Positions 8,132-16,720 are shown, numbered from the stretch's first letter. The stretch: 64,000 nt of DNA from UBA1847 sp942492205 (GCA_942492205.1 CALODT010000001.1:744001-808000); one strand, 5' to 3'. Notes: generated from the sequence alone by a model not told the origin. Made by a program: numbers and translations.

Positions 8132-9010
8132 TCAGACACTCAATGCGACAATCCAGCTTGCAGCCACGATAATTAGCGCCAGGCTACCGGCAACCGTTTG
8201 CGAACGTCGATCGGTTGGCACCGGACCCAGGGCGATAAGCAGCATGCCGACAAGGAAGCCACAGACAAAGCCCAGTAGATGAGCACCGATGTCTGTGTTT
8301 GGCCCGCCAGTACCGGTAAACATCAGCAGTGCGAGGCCGCCGACAACAGGTCCATAACGATACGCCCAACGATCCTGCGCCATCAGCTTGCCGCGCCAGA
8401 CAAACCCCGCAACGAGCCCAAGTGCGGCGAACACGGCTGTGGATGCGCCGATCGACCGATGGCTCGATTCAAGTAGCAGTGTATTGGCGACGTTGCCCGT
8501 TGCGGCCGCGGCCACGATGGCCAGCCAGGCGACACCAGGCCCTATCAGGCGACCGGCGAAGAGTCCGAACAGTACGCCGAACACAAGGTTGCCAACGAGG
8601 TGCCTGGCATCTGCGTGCAGTGTCAGCGCGGTTATGGTGCGCCATAGCTCCCCGCCACGTATCAACTCACCGTCGACACGACCCGCGGCAAACCAGTCAT
8701 AGCCGTACATCGAATATCCGGCAAGCCAAGCGATCAGGCTGATGACCAGCACGTAACCGACAATGCCGGGCAGGGCATCCTGGTAATCGATCCTGACAAC
8801 GGGCCTGGGTCGCGGCGGCGGATTCTCATCGTCGTAAAGTTGCAGCTGTTCGACCGCAGCTGCGGAGAACTCCGCGGGTACGACGAGTGCGGCGCTGATT
8901 CCGTCGTCGATCATCTGGTGCGGAATTTTCGACGCGGCGAGAACCAGCGCCCGATCGGAGCAGCTTTGCCGGTTACGACTCTCAAAAACGACGCGCAAGT
9001 CTTCCTGCAT
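8132..9010 (-). CDS. Rhomboid-family intramembrane protease with soluble N-terminal domain
   Basis: A 292-residue membrane protein. About 75 soluble residues (probable DUF2007/UBA-like or unrelated, not recognised) precede six or seven membrane helices. Rhomboid signatures: L-x-HADARHLVGN loop/helix, the catalytic serine in GAST (usually GASG/GASA) and the catalytic His in DIGAHLLGFVCG. This combination supports an active Ser-His dyad protease in the inner membrane. A second, smaller rhomboid is encoded at 31.5 kb. The gene is separated from the downstream propeller gene by 63 bases. Confidence 0.88.
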   Translation of the reverse strand: MQEDLRVVFESRNRQSCSDRALVLAASKIPHQMIDDGISAALVVPAEFSAAAVEQLQLYDDENPPPRPRPVVRIDYQDALPGIVGYVLVISLIAWLAGYSMYGYDWFAAGRVDGELIRGGELWRTITALTLHADARHLVGNLVFGVLFGLFAGRLIGPGVAWLAIVAAAATGNVANTLLLESSHRSIGASTAVFAALGLVAGFVWRGKLMAQDRWAYRYGPVVGGLALLMFTGTGGPNTDIGAHLLGFVCGFLVGMLLIALGPVPTDRRSQTVAGSLALIIVAASWIVALSV

Positions 9011-9141
9011 TGTTTCGTTATACCGCCCTGTCTTCAGAAAAGACTGATATTTCAGTAGCTTAAAAATTTCAGGATTGCTTCAGCCACCGTTCATGCGGGG
9101 CGGTCAACAATATCGTCAAGCTGATCTTGTCACTTTATTCG

Positions 9142-9225
9142 ATGGATTCAATGACAATCTGGAAAAAAATCTATTTCGGCGTTGCGCTCATCAGCGCCGT
9201 ATTTCTCGCTATCTCGCTGTTCTGA
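9142..9225 (+). CDS. Possible small single-helix membrane peptide
   Basis: A 27-codon frame (or 24 codons from the second ATG at 9151) reading TIWKKIYFGVALISAVFLAI, then SLF. The lysine pair followed by about 18 hydrophobic residues is what a genuine small inner-membrane protein looks like. It sits alone in the gap between a leftward rhomboid gene and the rightward SRPBCC gene. No clear Shine-Dalgarno sequence is visible, so chance cannot be excluded. Confidence 0.3.
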   Translation: MDSMTIWKKIYFGVALISAVFLAISLF

Positions 9226-9274
9226 GTCTGCGACAAGATTGCGGTAAGCTAGAACTCCCAGACCGGGAGTTCGT

Positions 9275-9826
9275 ATGCGATTCACTGAAGTTCTTGTTCT
9301 CGGCACGGCGCTGATCGTCTGCGAGTTGGCGACGGCAGAAGTCGTCAGTGCGGAGGCGGGCGGTTTCAAGATGATCAGCAAAGTTGTCGTTGCAGCCAGT
9401 CGTGAGGACGCATGGCATGCCGCGGTCAAAGACGTCGACAAGTGGTGGAGTGCCGATCACACAATCTCGGGCGATGCCGGTCGCCTGCACATCAGCGCAA
9501 AACCGCTGGGCTGCTTCTGCGAGGATCTTGGCAAAGCTGCCGGCGTCGTGCACATGACAGTAACGATGGTCTATCCGCCCACGGTAATTCGGCTGACAGG
9601 CGGCTTGGGCCCGCTGGGTCTGATGGGCGTTGATGGCAACATGACCTGGGAATTTGACGACCTCGCGGGCGACACCCAGATTACCTTTACCTACGCCGTC
9701 GGTGGTTATCGCAAGGGCGGACTGGACGCGATGGCGGAACCCGTGGATGCCGTCATTACCGATGCGCTCAAGCGCCTGCAGGCATACATCGACACCGGCG
9801 ATCCGGAGTATTCTCACCTTGAGTGA
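9275..9826 (+). CDS. SRPBCC-fold (START/Bet v1-like) protein, exported
   Basis: A 183-residue protein with an N-terminal hydrophobic signal (MRFTEVLVLGTALIVCELATA). The rest fits the SRPBCC fold: SREDAWHAAVKDVDKWWSAD is a typical helix/loop, followed by TWEFDDLAGDTQITFTYAVG strands and a long C-terminal helix (VDAVITDALKRLQAYIDTG). Such domains bind hydrophobic ligands. It starts a run of four genes with overlapping ends; its stop overlaps the TTG start of the Nudix gene. Confidence 0.75.
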   Translation: MRFTEVLVLGTALIVCELATAEVVSAEAGGFKMISKVVVAASREDAWHAAVKDVDKWWSADHTISGDAGRLHISAKPLGCFCEDLGKAAGVVHMTVTMVYPPTVIRLTGGLGPLGLMGVDGNMTWEFDDLAGDTQITFTYAVGGYRKGGLDAMAEPVDAVITDALKRLQAYIDTGDPEYSHLE

Positions 9827-10589
9827 TATCGCACCGGCGCGACCGTCATCGACAGTTGTACTCACCCGGGCTGCGGCAGCCGAGCCGGAGTTGTTCATGG
9901 TCAGGCGGCATGAAGATTCCTCATTCGGCGCCGCTTATGCTTTTCCTGGCGGCGTGGTCGACAATGACGATGCAGGCGTTCACGAATTTTGTGTCGGCTT
10001 GACGGCGAGACAGGCGAACATGCGTCTCGGCGTCAAAGAGAACGGCCTCGAGCTCTATAGTGCCGCCATTCGCGAACTGTTCGAAGAGTCCGGCGTGCTG
10101 CTCGCGAGCGGTGCAAAGCTCGATGAAGATCTCTGTGTCGTCCGCGATGCGCTAAATGACGGCTCCGAGAGCTGGGTTGACTTCGTTTCGCGCAACGAGC
10201 TTGAATTGCATTGCGACCAACTGCACTACATCAGCCATTGGGTGACGCCGGTAACGCAGGCCAAGCGCTACTCGACGCGTTTCTTCCTTGCCGAAATTCC
10301 AGCAGAGCAGACGGCGATGCACTGTGGTGGCGAACTCACGGATTCGCGGTGGATCAGTGCACATGACATGCTGGAAGCAGGCAGGCAGGGCGTTGTCGAA
10401 CTGCATTTTCCGACTGTAAAGACGCTGGAGAGCGTCGCGCGCCACAAGACACTGGATGCGCTGCTGGACTGGGCCGGATCCTGTGTTGAATGGGGTGTAA
10501 CCACGATGGTGCCGGCGATCATCATGCGCGATGGCCAGCCGGAGGTTGTCTTGCCGGGTGACAAAGATTACCCGGGTGCGAAGTCGTGA
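9819..10589 (+). CDS. Nudix hydrolase, NUDT19/acyl-CoA-diphosphatase-like
   Basis: About 256 residues. AAIRELFEESGVLL is the core of the Nudix box (RE-x-x-x-EE-x-G), and FMVRRHEDSSFGAAYAFPGG is the typical preceding block of the NUDT19-like group that cleaves CoA-type diphosphates. The glycine part of the box is unusual, as in that group. The start chosen is TTG at 9819 (L-S-D-I-A-P), with GGAG at 9805-9808 and an 8-base overlap with the preceding stop codon; the frame further upstream only shadows the SRPBCC gene. The stop overlaps the GTG start of the next gene. Substrate is inferred from similarity only. Confidence 0.85.
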   Translation: MSDIAPARPSSTVVLTRAAAAEPELFMVRRHEDSSFGAAYAFPGGVVDNDDAGVHEFCVGLTARQANMRLGVKENGLELYSAAIRELFEESGVLLASGAKLDEDLCVVRDALNDGSESWVDFVSRNELELHCDQLHYISHWVTPVTQAKRYSTRFFLAEIPAEQTAMHCGGELTDSRWISAHDMLEAGRQGVVELHFPTVKTLESVARHKTLDALLDWAGSCVEWGVTTMVPAIIMRDGQPEVVLPGDKDYPGAKS

Positions 10590-11422
10590 ACACGTTTGGG
10601 CCTGACATGCCGCTGCAAAGCAGGCTTGCAGAGGGTGTGCGGCGACTTGTCGCGCCAAACCCGTCCATGATGACCGGCCCGGGTACGAATACCTATCTGT
10701 TTGGCAGCAGGGAAGTTGCGGTACTCGATCCGGGTCCGGTTATCGAGTCTCATATTGAAAGAATCCAGTCGGTTGCCGACGCGCCGATACGCTGGATACT
10801 CGTGACGCATACGCATCCCGATCACTCGCCTGGCGCATCGTTGCTGGCGAAGGCAACGGGCGCGGAGCTTCTTGGCATGCCGGCACCTGGCGGGGCGCAC
10901 CAGGACACGACGTTCAGGCCGGATCGCGTTCTTGATGACGGTGATCGACTCGAAACTGACGAGTTCGTCATCGAAGCGCTGCATACGCCGGGTCACGCAT
11001 CGAATCATCTCTGCTATCGACACGTCGGTGAGAACTGGCTGTTCACCGGCGACCACGTCATTGACGGTTCAACGGTTGTGATCGATCCGCCCGACGGCGA
11101 CATGAACCACTACCTGCAATCCTTGCAGCGAGTCAAAGACCTGCGCTGCGCTGCGCTCGCACCGGGTCACGGCGAGATCATTGGCGATCCGGACCGTCTG
11201 ATTGACTGGATCATCGAGCATCGGCTGGAGCGCGAAGCAAAGATCGCCGCCGCGCTGGTCAAGAATCCCAACCTGACGGCGAGAGAACTTGTGCCGCACG
11301 TGTACATGGATGTCGACAAGAAGCTCTACGGTTGGGCGGAGCGCTCGCTACTGGCGCACCTGTTGAAACTCGAGGCAGACGGCGCCGCGTTGTGCGCGGC
11401 TGAGCGATGGGTCGGGGCCTGA
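10586..11422 (+). CDS. Metallo-beta-lactamase fold hydrolase, LACTB2-like
   Basis: A 278-residue protein with GTG start overlapping the preceding stop (GTGA). Metal-binding motif THTHPDHSPG (HxHxDH), then HTPGHASNHL, FTGDHVIDG and APGHGEII supply the remaining His/Asp ligands. The C-terminal winged-helix-like part (LTARELVPHVYMDVDKKLYG) matches LACTB2-type enzymes, some of which are single-strand endoribonucleases; bacterial substrates are unclear. Coupling to a Nudix enzyme suggests a joint role in nucleotide or CoA-ester clean-up (inference). Confidence 0.85.
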   Translation: MNTFGPDMPLQSRLAEGVRRLVAPNPSMMTGPGTNTYLFGSREVAVLDPGPVIESHIERIQSVADAPIRWILVTHTHPDHSPGASLLAKATGAELLGMPAPGGAHQDTTFRPDRVLDDGDRLETDEFVIEALHTPGHASNHLCYRHVGENWLFTGDHVIDGSTVVIDPPDGDMNHYLQSLQRVKDLRCAALAPGHGEIIGDPDRLIDWIIEHRLEREAKIAAALVKNPNLTARELVPHVYMDVDKKLYGWAERSLLAHLLKLEADGAALCAAERWVGA

Positions 11423-12580
11423 GTGCGCTCGCGACTGCTGCTCCTTGCTGTCGTTCTGATTGGCCTGATTGTCGCCTTTCTTCTTCTGCCGCAGCAATCG
11501 GGCGATGAGGCTGTCTCACTTGATGCCGGGCCAGCAGCCGACGGTCGCCACGTTGAACTCCCTGCCACGGTCGCCGCGCGCGGTTTTCCGGCCTTGGGCT
11601 TGCCGGTGGGTGATGACTCGACGTTCTCGGAAAGCGATGCGGACTGCCCGAAAAAGCCGGCGCCACTGATCGCAACGGAGTCTGAGGAGGATCATGAGGC
11701 GAGGGCCATCGCGCTGTCCGAATTGCTCGCGCAAACCCATGATGCAGACTACCTGCTGGCCGCCGCACTGCTGTCGCAGCGCGTTCCAGGGAATTTACCG
11801 CTGGAACTGCTGGCAAAGGCCGCCGACATAGAGCCCGGCAATCCTCTCGTTGCCTGGAATCAGCTGGCAATGTGTCGCGATCGCGAGGATGTGTCCTGCG
11901 ACATCGAGAAGATTGCGGCTAACGCGATCGCCGTCGATGGCAGCAACGGTGCCCTGTGGCTGGAGATTGCGAGGCTGCGTCTCGCCGAGAATAATTCGGA
12001 TGCAGCCGTCGCGGCCGTGAGGCGGGCGATTGCGGCGCCGAGGCTGGACACCTATCTGATCGATCATGCCCTGGTTCTTGAGCGAGCCATGGCCAGTCGC
12101 AGCGACCTGTCCTATCGAGATCGCGTGTTCCAGGGGATGGGCTATAGCGCCGCCCTGGTTGTTTCTTTTTATCAAATCACAGAGCACTGCAGGACCGTTG
12201 ACGAAAGTGTCGGGGTCTGGATCGAGCTGTGCGATCAACTGGGTGCGAAGATGTTTGCAGACGGCCGCATACTCCTGGACCAGGCGATTGGCCGGGCGCT
12301 GCAGAAGATCGCCGCCGAGCGCAGTGGCGATGAGGACTGGATCAGTGATGCGACAGCCGACTACGAGCGCTTCAAGACCTACTATCGGAGTCTGTTGGCA
12401 GACCGCGGCACGCAGGCGCTGCTCGAGAATGACGAGGCCGTGCTCAGGCAATACCTGGATAACTTCTCAACGTTCGGCGAACTCGAAGCGCAGGTGCGAT
12501 TGCAAATCGAGGCGCAACGCCTGCGCTCCGATCCGGACTATGAGCAATGCAATTTTGTCTCTGGCTGGCCGACCGAGTAG
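11423..12580 (+). CDS. Exported TPR-like protein of unknown function
   Basis: A 385-residue protein with GTG start directly after the preceding stop codon. MRSRLLLLAVVLIGLIVAFL is a signal peptide or anchor. Residues of about 95-230 are rich in A/L helices with TPR-like spacing (LAKAADIEPGNPLVAWNQLA, then LRLAENNSDAAVAAVRRAIA). Cysteines are conserved-looking in pairs (CRDREDVSC), so it may be disulfide-bonded in the periplasm. I recognise no family beyond TPR-like. It is the last gene of the SRPBCC-Nudix-MBL run. Confidence 0.6.
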   Translation: MRSRLLLLAVVLIGLIVAFLLLPQQSGDEAVSLDAGPAADGRHVELPATVAARGFPALGLPVGDDSTFSESDADCPKKPAPLIATESEEDHEARAIALSELLAQTHDADYLLAAALLSQRVPGNLPLELLAKAADIEPGNPLVAWNQLAMCRDREDVSCDIEKIAANAIAVDGSNGALWLEIARLRLAENNSDAAVAAVRRAIAAPRLDTYLIDHALVLERAMASRSDLSYRDRVFQGMGYSAALVVSFYQITEHCRTVDESVGVWIELCDQLGAKMFADGRILLDQAIGRALQKIAAERSGDEDWISDATADYERFKTYYRSLLADRGTQALLENDEAVLRQYLDNFSTFGELEAQVRLQIEAQRLRSDPDYEQCNFVSGWPTE

Positions 12581-12905
12581 TCAATCCACCGTCCAGCTGC
12601 CGGGTCCTTTTATGAGGTCGTCGAAATCGTCGTAGTTGTCAACGATGCGTTTCGGAATATTTTGGCTTACGACGTACCTTCGAATGCGTGCGCACCCTGC
12701 AGCACATGACTCATGCCGACCTTGTCGGTGTCGATGTCGCGCGCAACGCCCTGATATTCGCGTCACGACGGGTTTCCCGCTTCGCAAGACGTCGCTCAAT
12801 CCAGCTCTCAACAACATCGAATTCCCGGTCGAAACAGCAAGCTGCGATCCCGTCAGCTGAATGCCGTCGCCTGAGTCCCCGGCGGCCGTACAACGATGAA
12901 TTCTA
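12581..12905 (-). other. Gap with fragmentary minus-strand coding character
   Basis: No intact gene was found here. Protein-like pieces appear in different minus frames: one frame ends with SQNIPKRIVDNYDDFDDLIK plus a short tail and stop at 12581, a second carries REFDVVESWIERRLAKRE, a third carries REYQGVARDIDTDKVGMSHV. That pattern suggests a frameshifted gene remnant, but I cannot name the family, and one short 78-codon frame (12581-12817) could be real instead. Confidence 0.25.
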
Positions 12906-13024
12906 GGTCTCTGTTTTAATTAACAAAAAAAGCGTTGTGGATGAGAAGGTGCCGGCAGGGCGTCTGGCGGCATACGGAGACTAGCGCGGCCGCAACGAGC
13001 GCAGATATCAGGGGCAATACCGGC

Positions 13025-13053
13025 TTGATTAGAGGAGAGACTTCGCATAGTTT
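13025..13053 (+). promoter_or_regulatory. Possible sigma-70 promoter of fdxA
   Basis: TTGATT at 13025-13030 and TAGTTT at 13048-13053 are 17 bases apart and place a transcript start about 20 bases before the fdxA ATG. Both hexamers are imperfect. Confidence 0.3.
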
Positions 13054-13081
13054 ACCGAGTCCGGAAACAGAGGTAAGCAGT

Positions 13082-13405
13082 ATGACATTCGTGGTCACCG
13101 AAGCCTGTATCAAGTGCAAACTCACCGATTGCGTGGAAGTTTGCCCCGTGGATTGCTTCCACGAAGGCCCGAATTTTCTGGCAATCGATCCGGACGAGTG
13201 CATCGACTGCACGCTGTGCGAGCCGGAATGCCCGGTAGAGGCCATTTACTCCGAGGATGAGCTGCCGGCCGGCCAGGAGCATTTCCTGGCACTGAATGCC
13301 GAATTAGCGCAGGACTGGCCCGTCATCACCGAGATGAAAGACCCGCCGGCAGACGCCGATGAATGGCGTGAGGTGAAGGACAAGTTGCAGTACCTGGAAC
13401 GGTAA
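13082..13405 (+). CDS. fdxA: 7Fe-8S ferredoxin
   Basis: A 107-residue ferredoxin, exactly the usual FdxA (Azotobacter ferredoxin I type) length. Cluster ligands are visible as ACIKCKLTDCVEVCPVDCF and CIDCTLCEPECPVEAI: the first half has the modified spacing that gives a 3Fe-4S cluster, the second a classical CxxCxxCxxxCP 4Fe-4S set. The start is the ATG preceded by AGAGG about 8 bases upstream; the open frame further upstream lacks coding character. Soluble low-potential electron carrier; the partner is not indicated by neighbours. Confidence 0.95.
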   Translation: MTFVVTEACIKCKLTDCVEVCPVDCFHEGPNFLAIDPDECIDCTLCEPECPVEAIYSEDELPAGQEHFLALNAELAQDWPVITEMKDPPADADEWREVKDKLQYLER

Positions 13406-13467
13406 AGGCGACACAGACGGCAAAGGCCGGCCGCACCCCTACGGTACCTCGCACGCTCGGCGCCTTC

Positions 13468-14358
13468 CTACGTCTCGCGAATAAACGTCTTTAGAACTTC
13501 CGCAAGCTCGGGACCTTTATCCTCCTGCAGGAAGTGCCCCGCGTTCCTTATCTTCACGTGTTCACGATTCCTGGCTCCGGGAACGGTTTCCTGCCATACC
13601 CTCTCGCCGCCACGGGTGATCGGGTCCCGATTGCTGAAGCTCGTAAGAAACGGCTTCTGCCAGTTGGCAAATATTTTCCATGCAGCGCGATTGGCGGCGC
13701 GGGCCGGGTTATCCGGCGTCACCGGCACCAGGGCAGGAAATGCGCGTGCGGCCGCTTTGTAACGGGCTGCAGGGAAGGGCGCATCGTAGGCCTTGACGAC
13801 AGCATCCGGCAGTTCCGTAACGGTCCCTTTCTGAATGATCTTGCCGATCGGAAACCAGGGGCTGTAGAGGGCGAAGGTGCGCCAGATCCTGAAGGCTCTC
13901 GGCATCTCCTGGTCGCCCGTCGGCAAGCCGCCATTTCCCAGTACTATGCGCGCGAATCGTTCTTCATTCTCGGCCGCAACGCGCAAACCGATGAGCGAAC
14001 CCCAGTCCTGACAGAAAAGGGTTATACCCTGTAAGTCGAGTGCCTCAATGAACTGTCGCATCCAGGCAACGTGGACCGCGTAGCTATAATCGCTCTTGCT
14101 GGCGGGCTTGTCAGATTTGCCGAAGCCGATCAGGTCCGGCGCAATAACGCGCAGGCCCGCATCGCGTAACGGTGGGATCATGAAGCGGTAAAGGTAGGAC
14201 CAGCTGGGTTCACCGTGAAGCAACAATACGACGTCGCCGTCTCGAGGGCCCTCGTCGACGTAATGCATGCGCATGTCGTCAACGGCAACGTAGTTCGCCG
14301 CGAAATCATAGTCCGGCAGGTTCTCGAAACGTTCGTCCGGCGTTCGCAGTGTTCGCAT
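13468..14358 (-). CDS. dhmA: Haloalkane dehalogenase (HLD-I, DhlA/DhmA-like)
   Basis: A 296-residue alpha/beta-hydrolase. HGEPSWSYLYRFM carries the oxyanion residue and family block, and CQDWGS holds the nucleophile Asp118 with the halide-binding Trp119, as in Xanthobacter DhlA. The base is His275 in NAGHFLQED. The second Trp block appears around IWRTFALYSPWF. These features distinguish it from epoxide hydrolases (no cap tyrosines obvious). It would hydrolyse carbon-halogen bonds of small haloalkanes; natural substrates in this group are mostly unknown. The gene is divergent from the esterase gene across 63 bases. Confidence 0.85.
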   Translation of the reverse strand: MRTLRTPDERFENLPDYDFAANYVAVDDMRMHYVDEGPRDGDVVLLLHGEPSWSYLYRFMIPPLRDAGLRVIAPDLIGFGKSDKPASKSDYSYAVHVAWMRQFIEALDLQGITLFCQDWGSLIGLRVAAENEERFARIVLGNGGLPTGDQEMPRAFRIWRTFALYSPWFPIGKIIQKGTVTELPDAVVKAYDAPFPAARYKAAARAFPALVPVTPDNPARAANRAAWKIFANWQKPFLTSFSNRDPITRGGERVWQETVPGARNREHVKIRNAGHFLQEDKGPELAEVLKTFIRET

Positions 14359-14421
14359 TGTCTTTCTCCTGCTGGCGAATTCCGCCTATGATACGCGCTT
14401 ATCGAATGTGGAGAGTGACGC

Positions 14422-15348
14422 TTGAAGATCAGCTGGCGCGCAAAAATGATACGGCGACTCACGTCGCGGTACGTAAAAGGAATTGACCCGTCGCAAGCCG
14501 ACGTCATCGAGGTGCGGGGTCGTGTCGACCGCATCAGCCGGTGGCTGAAACGGGCGTTCGGCGTGGCGGTTGAGCCGACCACGGCAAACGGGCTGTATGC
14601 CGAGTGGCTGCGCCCGAAGAATCCGGCAGACGGGAAAGTGCTGCTCTACCTGCACGGCGGTGCCTACGTTCTGGGCAGCTGCCGGACGCACCGACAGATG
14701 GTTAGCCATATAGCACGCGCCGCGGGTATCAATGCACTGCTGCCGGAGTATCGTCTTGCGCCGGAGCACCCGTTTCCGGCGGCGATCGAAGACGCTGTCG
14801 GTGTATACCAGTCCTTGCTCAACGATGGCTTCCGCGCCGACGATATATTCATCGGTGGCGATTCGGCAGGCGGCGGACTGGCGGTAGCCACACTGCTCTC
14901 GCTGCGCCACAAAGGCCTGCCAATGCCGGCGGCCGCGGTCCTTTTGTCACCGTTCCTCGATGTTACGGCGAGCGGCGAGTCGGCGACGACACGTGCCGCG
15001 CAGGACCCCTGGTTTGACGCGAAAGACATGTACGTCGTTATTGACAATTACTGCGGCAAAGGCGCGAACCTGCAGGACCCACTTATCTCGCCGGTTTTCG
15101 CCAACGTGGCGGGGCTGCCGCCGACGTTTATTCAGGTCGGCGATGACGAAATTCTGTTAAGCGATTCGACGCGCTTTGCTGACAAGATGAAAGCGGCGGG
15201 ACTGGATGTTGAAATCGAGATATGGCCGGGGATGTGGCACGTGTTTCAACTCTTTGTTGGCAAGATGCCCGAGAGCAGGCGCGCGATTAATGGCATCGGT
15301 GTCTACCTGAAAGCGCGCATGCGGTCAGCCGAGGCTTCAGAAGCCTGA
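14422..15348 (+). CDS. Alpha/beta-hydrolase, hormone-sensitive-lipase (HSL) type esterase
   Basis: A 308-residue esterase with the HSL motifs YLHGGAYVLGSC (oxyanion HGG) and GGDSAGGGLA (nucleophile Ser), LPEYRLAPEHPFPAAIED, and a C-terminal catalytic Asp/His in QVGDDEILL and WPGMWHVF. The start is TTG at 14422: GGAGAG at 14410-14415 sits 6 bases before it. No signal peptide, so cytosolic. Members hydrolyse short acyl esters; the neighbour on the other side is a haloalkane dehalogenase, so both could serve small organic substrates (inference). Confidence 0.88.
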   Translation: MKISWRAKMIRRLTSRYVKGIDPSQADVIEVRGRVDRISRWLKRAFGVAVEPTTANGLYAEWLRPKNPADGKVLLYLHGGAYVLGSCRTHRQMVSHIARAAGINALLPEYRLAPEHPFPAAIEDAVGVYQSLLNDGFRADDIFIGGDSAGGGLAVATLLSLRHKGLPMPAAAVLLSPFLDVTASGESATTRAAQDPWFDAKDMYVVIDNYCGKGANLQDPLISPVFANVAGLPPTFIQVGDDEILLSDSTRFADKMKAAGLDVEIEIWPGMWHVFQLFVGKMPESRRAINGIGVYLKARMRSAEASEA

Positions 15349-16704
15349 CTGTTTCTGCGAGTCGTCGTACATCTTTGTCAGGAATGTGCGTATTGCGGGC
15401 TCGGCTTCTTCCTTGCTCATGAGTTTCTGCTTGGCAAGCACCGAGGCCATGTCCTTGATCGAGCGTTTGCCGTCGATCAGCGACATGATGAACGAGTACA
15501 CCTGGGTGGTCATCGCCTGTGTTCTGAAAGAGGCCGTCAAGGGCACGGCTCCTTTGCCGGTTACGATCCAGTCCGGCAAAGCCTTGAAGCGATCCGGCTT
15601 CTTGACGGCGCGTTCTTTGTACGCCGAAAACGAAAATACCTTTTCCTGCCTGCCGTGGCGGCTCGCCGGCGAACACATGTAGGGAATCGTCTTTTGCGAA
15701 ACGTACGGGTCCGAGAAGCCGCACTCGGCCACAATCGCCTTGGTCTCTTCCGGGCTGTAACGGCGCGAGCGTCGCGGGCTTGCAAACGCCAGCGAGCCAA
15801 AATTGATCCAGCGACCGTTCTCTGCAAGAAGGTTGTTGATGCGAGCCGCGAGCACCGGCAAGTCCTCGTTAATAATATCGATCAGCCATGGCGTCACGAC
15901 GGTATCGAAGCGCTTGTCCGGAAACGGTGCGCGCAGTGCATCGCCGAGGACCAGATGAAACTTGTCGTCGGCCGGGTCGGGCGCGACCAGAGGCCGCAGG
16001 ACCGCGTCGTCCTCCAGCGATTTCGGCGCAATCGGGAATTCGTACAGCTTTAGTTTTTCTCCACTGGTGACGGCCTGCGCGACCAGCATCAGCAGCGGGT
16101 TGAAATCCATCGCCACGGTGCACGCGCAGTCCAGGCTGCGGTGGATGTCGTACGCCAGGCGTCCGGCACCGGCTCCGAGTACCAGCACTTTACCCAGGTT
16201 GGCATGATCGTGCAGGACGGCCTGTATTTGCTTGAGGGACGCGCTGTTCTCTTCATCGCCCCAGGACCAGTCGCGATGAATGTTGGCGTAATAGGTGTTC
16301 AGCCCCTGATCGGCGGGTAGCCGCGTGCGCAGCGCAAGGTAACTTTCATAGCTGCCGGGAGTCGCTTCCATGTCGATCGGGTTCAGCAGCTTGCCAAGCC
16401 TGCGTTGATGATCCTCAACCGATTTCTTGTAGCGTTCGACCCGGCGGCGGGTGAGCGAATACAGGTCCGGGTTTTTGAGTTCGTGCTCCAGGCCCGCGAT
16501 CTCGTGGCCGATTTTCTGCATCGCAAACGTCAGGCGGCCGCGCCACTCGCCCAGCGTCGCCAGGGGCTCGGCGAACATCCAGGGAATGCCATTGATTGAC
16601 GGAAAATCGACCTTGCATGCCTTGCAATGCAGCTTGTCCTCGTCACTCTCCAGCGGGGTCTTGTCGCAGCGCGGACAGGAGAGAAGGTCAGTGAGGTCGG
16701 TCAT
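15337..16704 (-). CDS. SAM-dependent methyltransferase with N-terminal zinc ribbon and PqqD-like C-terminus
   Basis: About 455 residues in three parts. Residues 8-35 form a Trm112-like zinc ribbon (LSCPRCDKTPLESDEDKLHC then KAC). The central part is a Rossmann methyltransferase: VLVLGAGAGRLAYDIHRSLD is motif I, and RFDTVVTPWLIDIINEDLPV the motif IV region. The last 75 residues (SLIDGKRSIKDMASVLAKQK) resemble PqqD-like winged helices that bind peptide substrates. Met at 16704 is chosen; a GTG 18 bases upstream is possible. Substrate unknown. The 3' end overlaps the convergent esterase gene by 12 bases. Confidence 0.7.
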   Translation of the reverse strand: MTDLTDLLSCPRCDKTPLESDEDKLHCKACKVDFPSINGIPWMFAEPLATLGEWRGRLTFAMQKIGHEIAGLEHELKNPDLYSLTRRRVERYKKSVEDHQRRLGKLLNPIDMEATPGSYESYLALRTRLPADQGLNTYYANIHRDWSWGDEENSASLKQIQAVLHDHANLGKVLVLGAGAGRLAYDIHRSLDCACTVAMDFNPLLMLVAQAVTSGEKLKLYEFPIAPKSLEDDAVLRPLVAPDPADDKFHLVLGDALRAPFPDKRFDTVVTPWLIDIINEDLPVLAARINNLLAENGRWINFGSLAFASPRRSRRYSPEETKAIVAECGFSDPYVSQKTIPYMCSPASRHGRQEKVFSFSAYKERAVKKPDRFKALPDWIVTGKGAVPLTASFRTQAMTTQVYSFIMSLIDGKRSIKDMASVLAKQKLMSKEEAEPAIRTFLTKMYDDSQKQSGF

Positions 16705-16720
16705 TTCCGGATTATGCACC

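Noticed and set aside
8132..9010. GAST instead of GASG around the rhomboid serine as sign of an inactive homologue.
   Set aside because: The catalytic Ser and His and the HxxxN loop are all present; the residue after Ser varies in active rhomboids.
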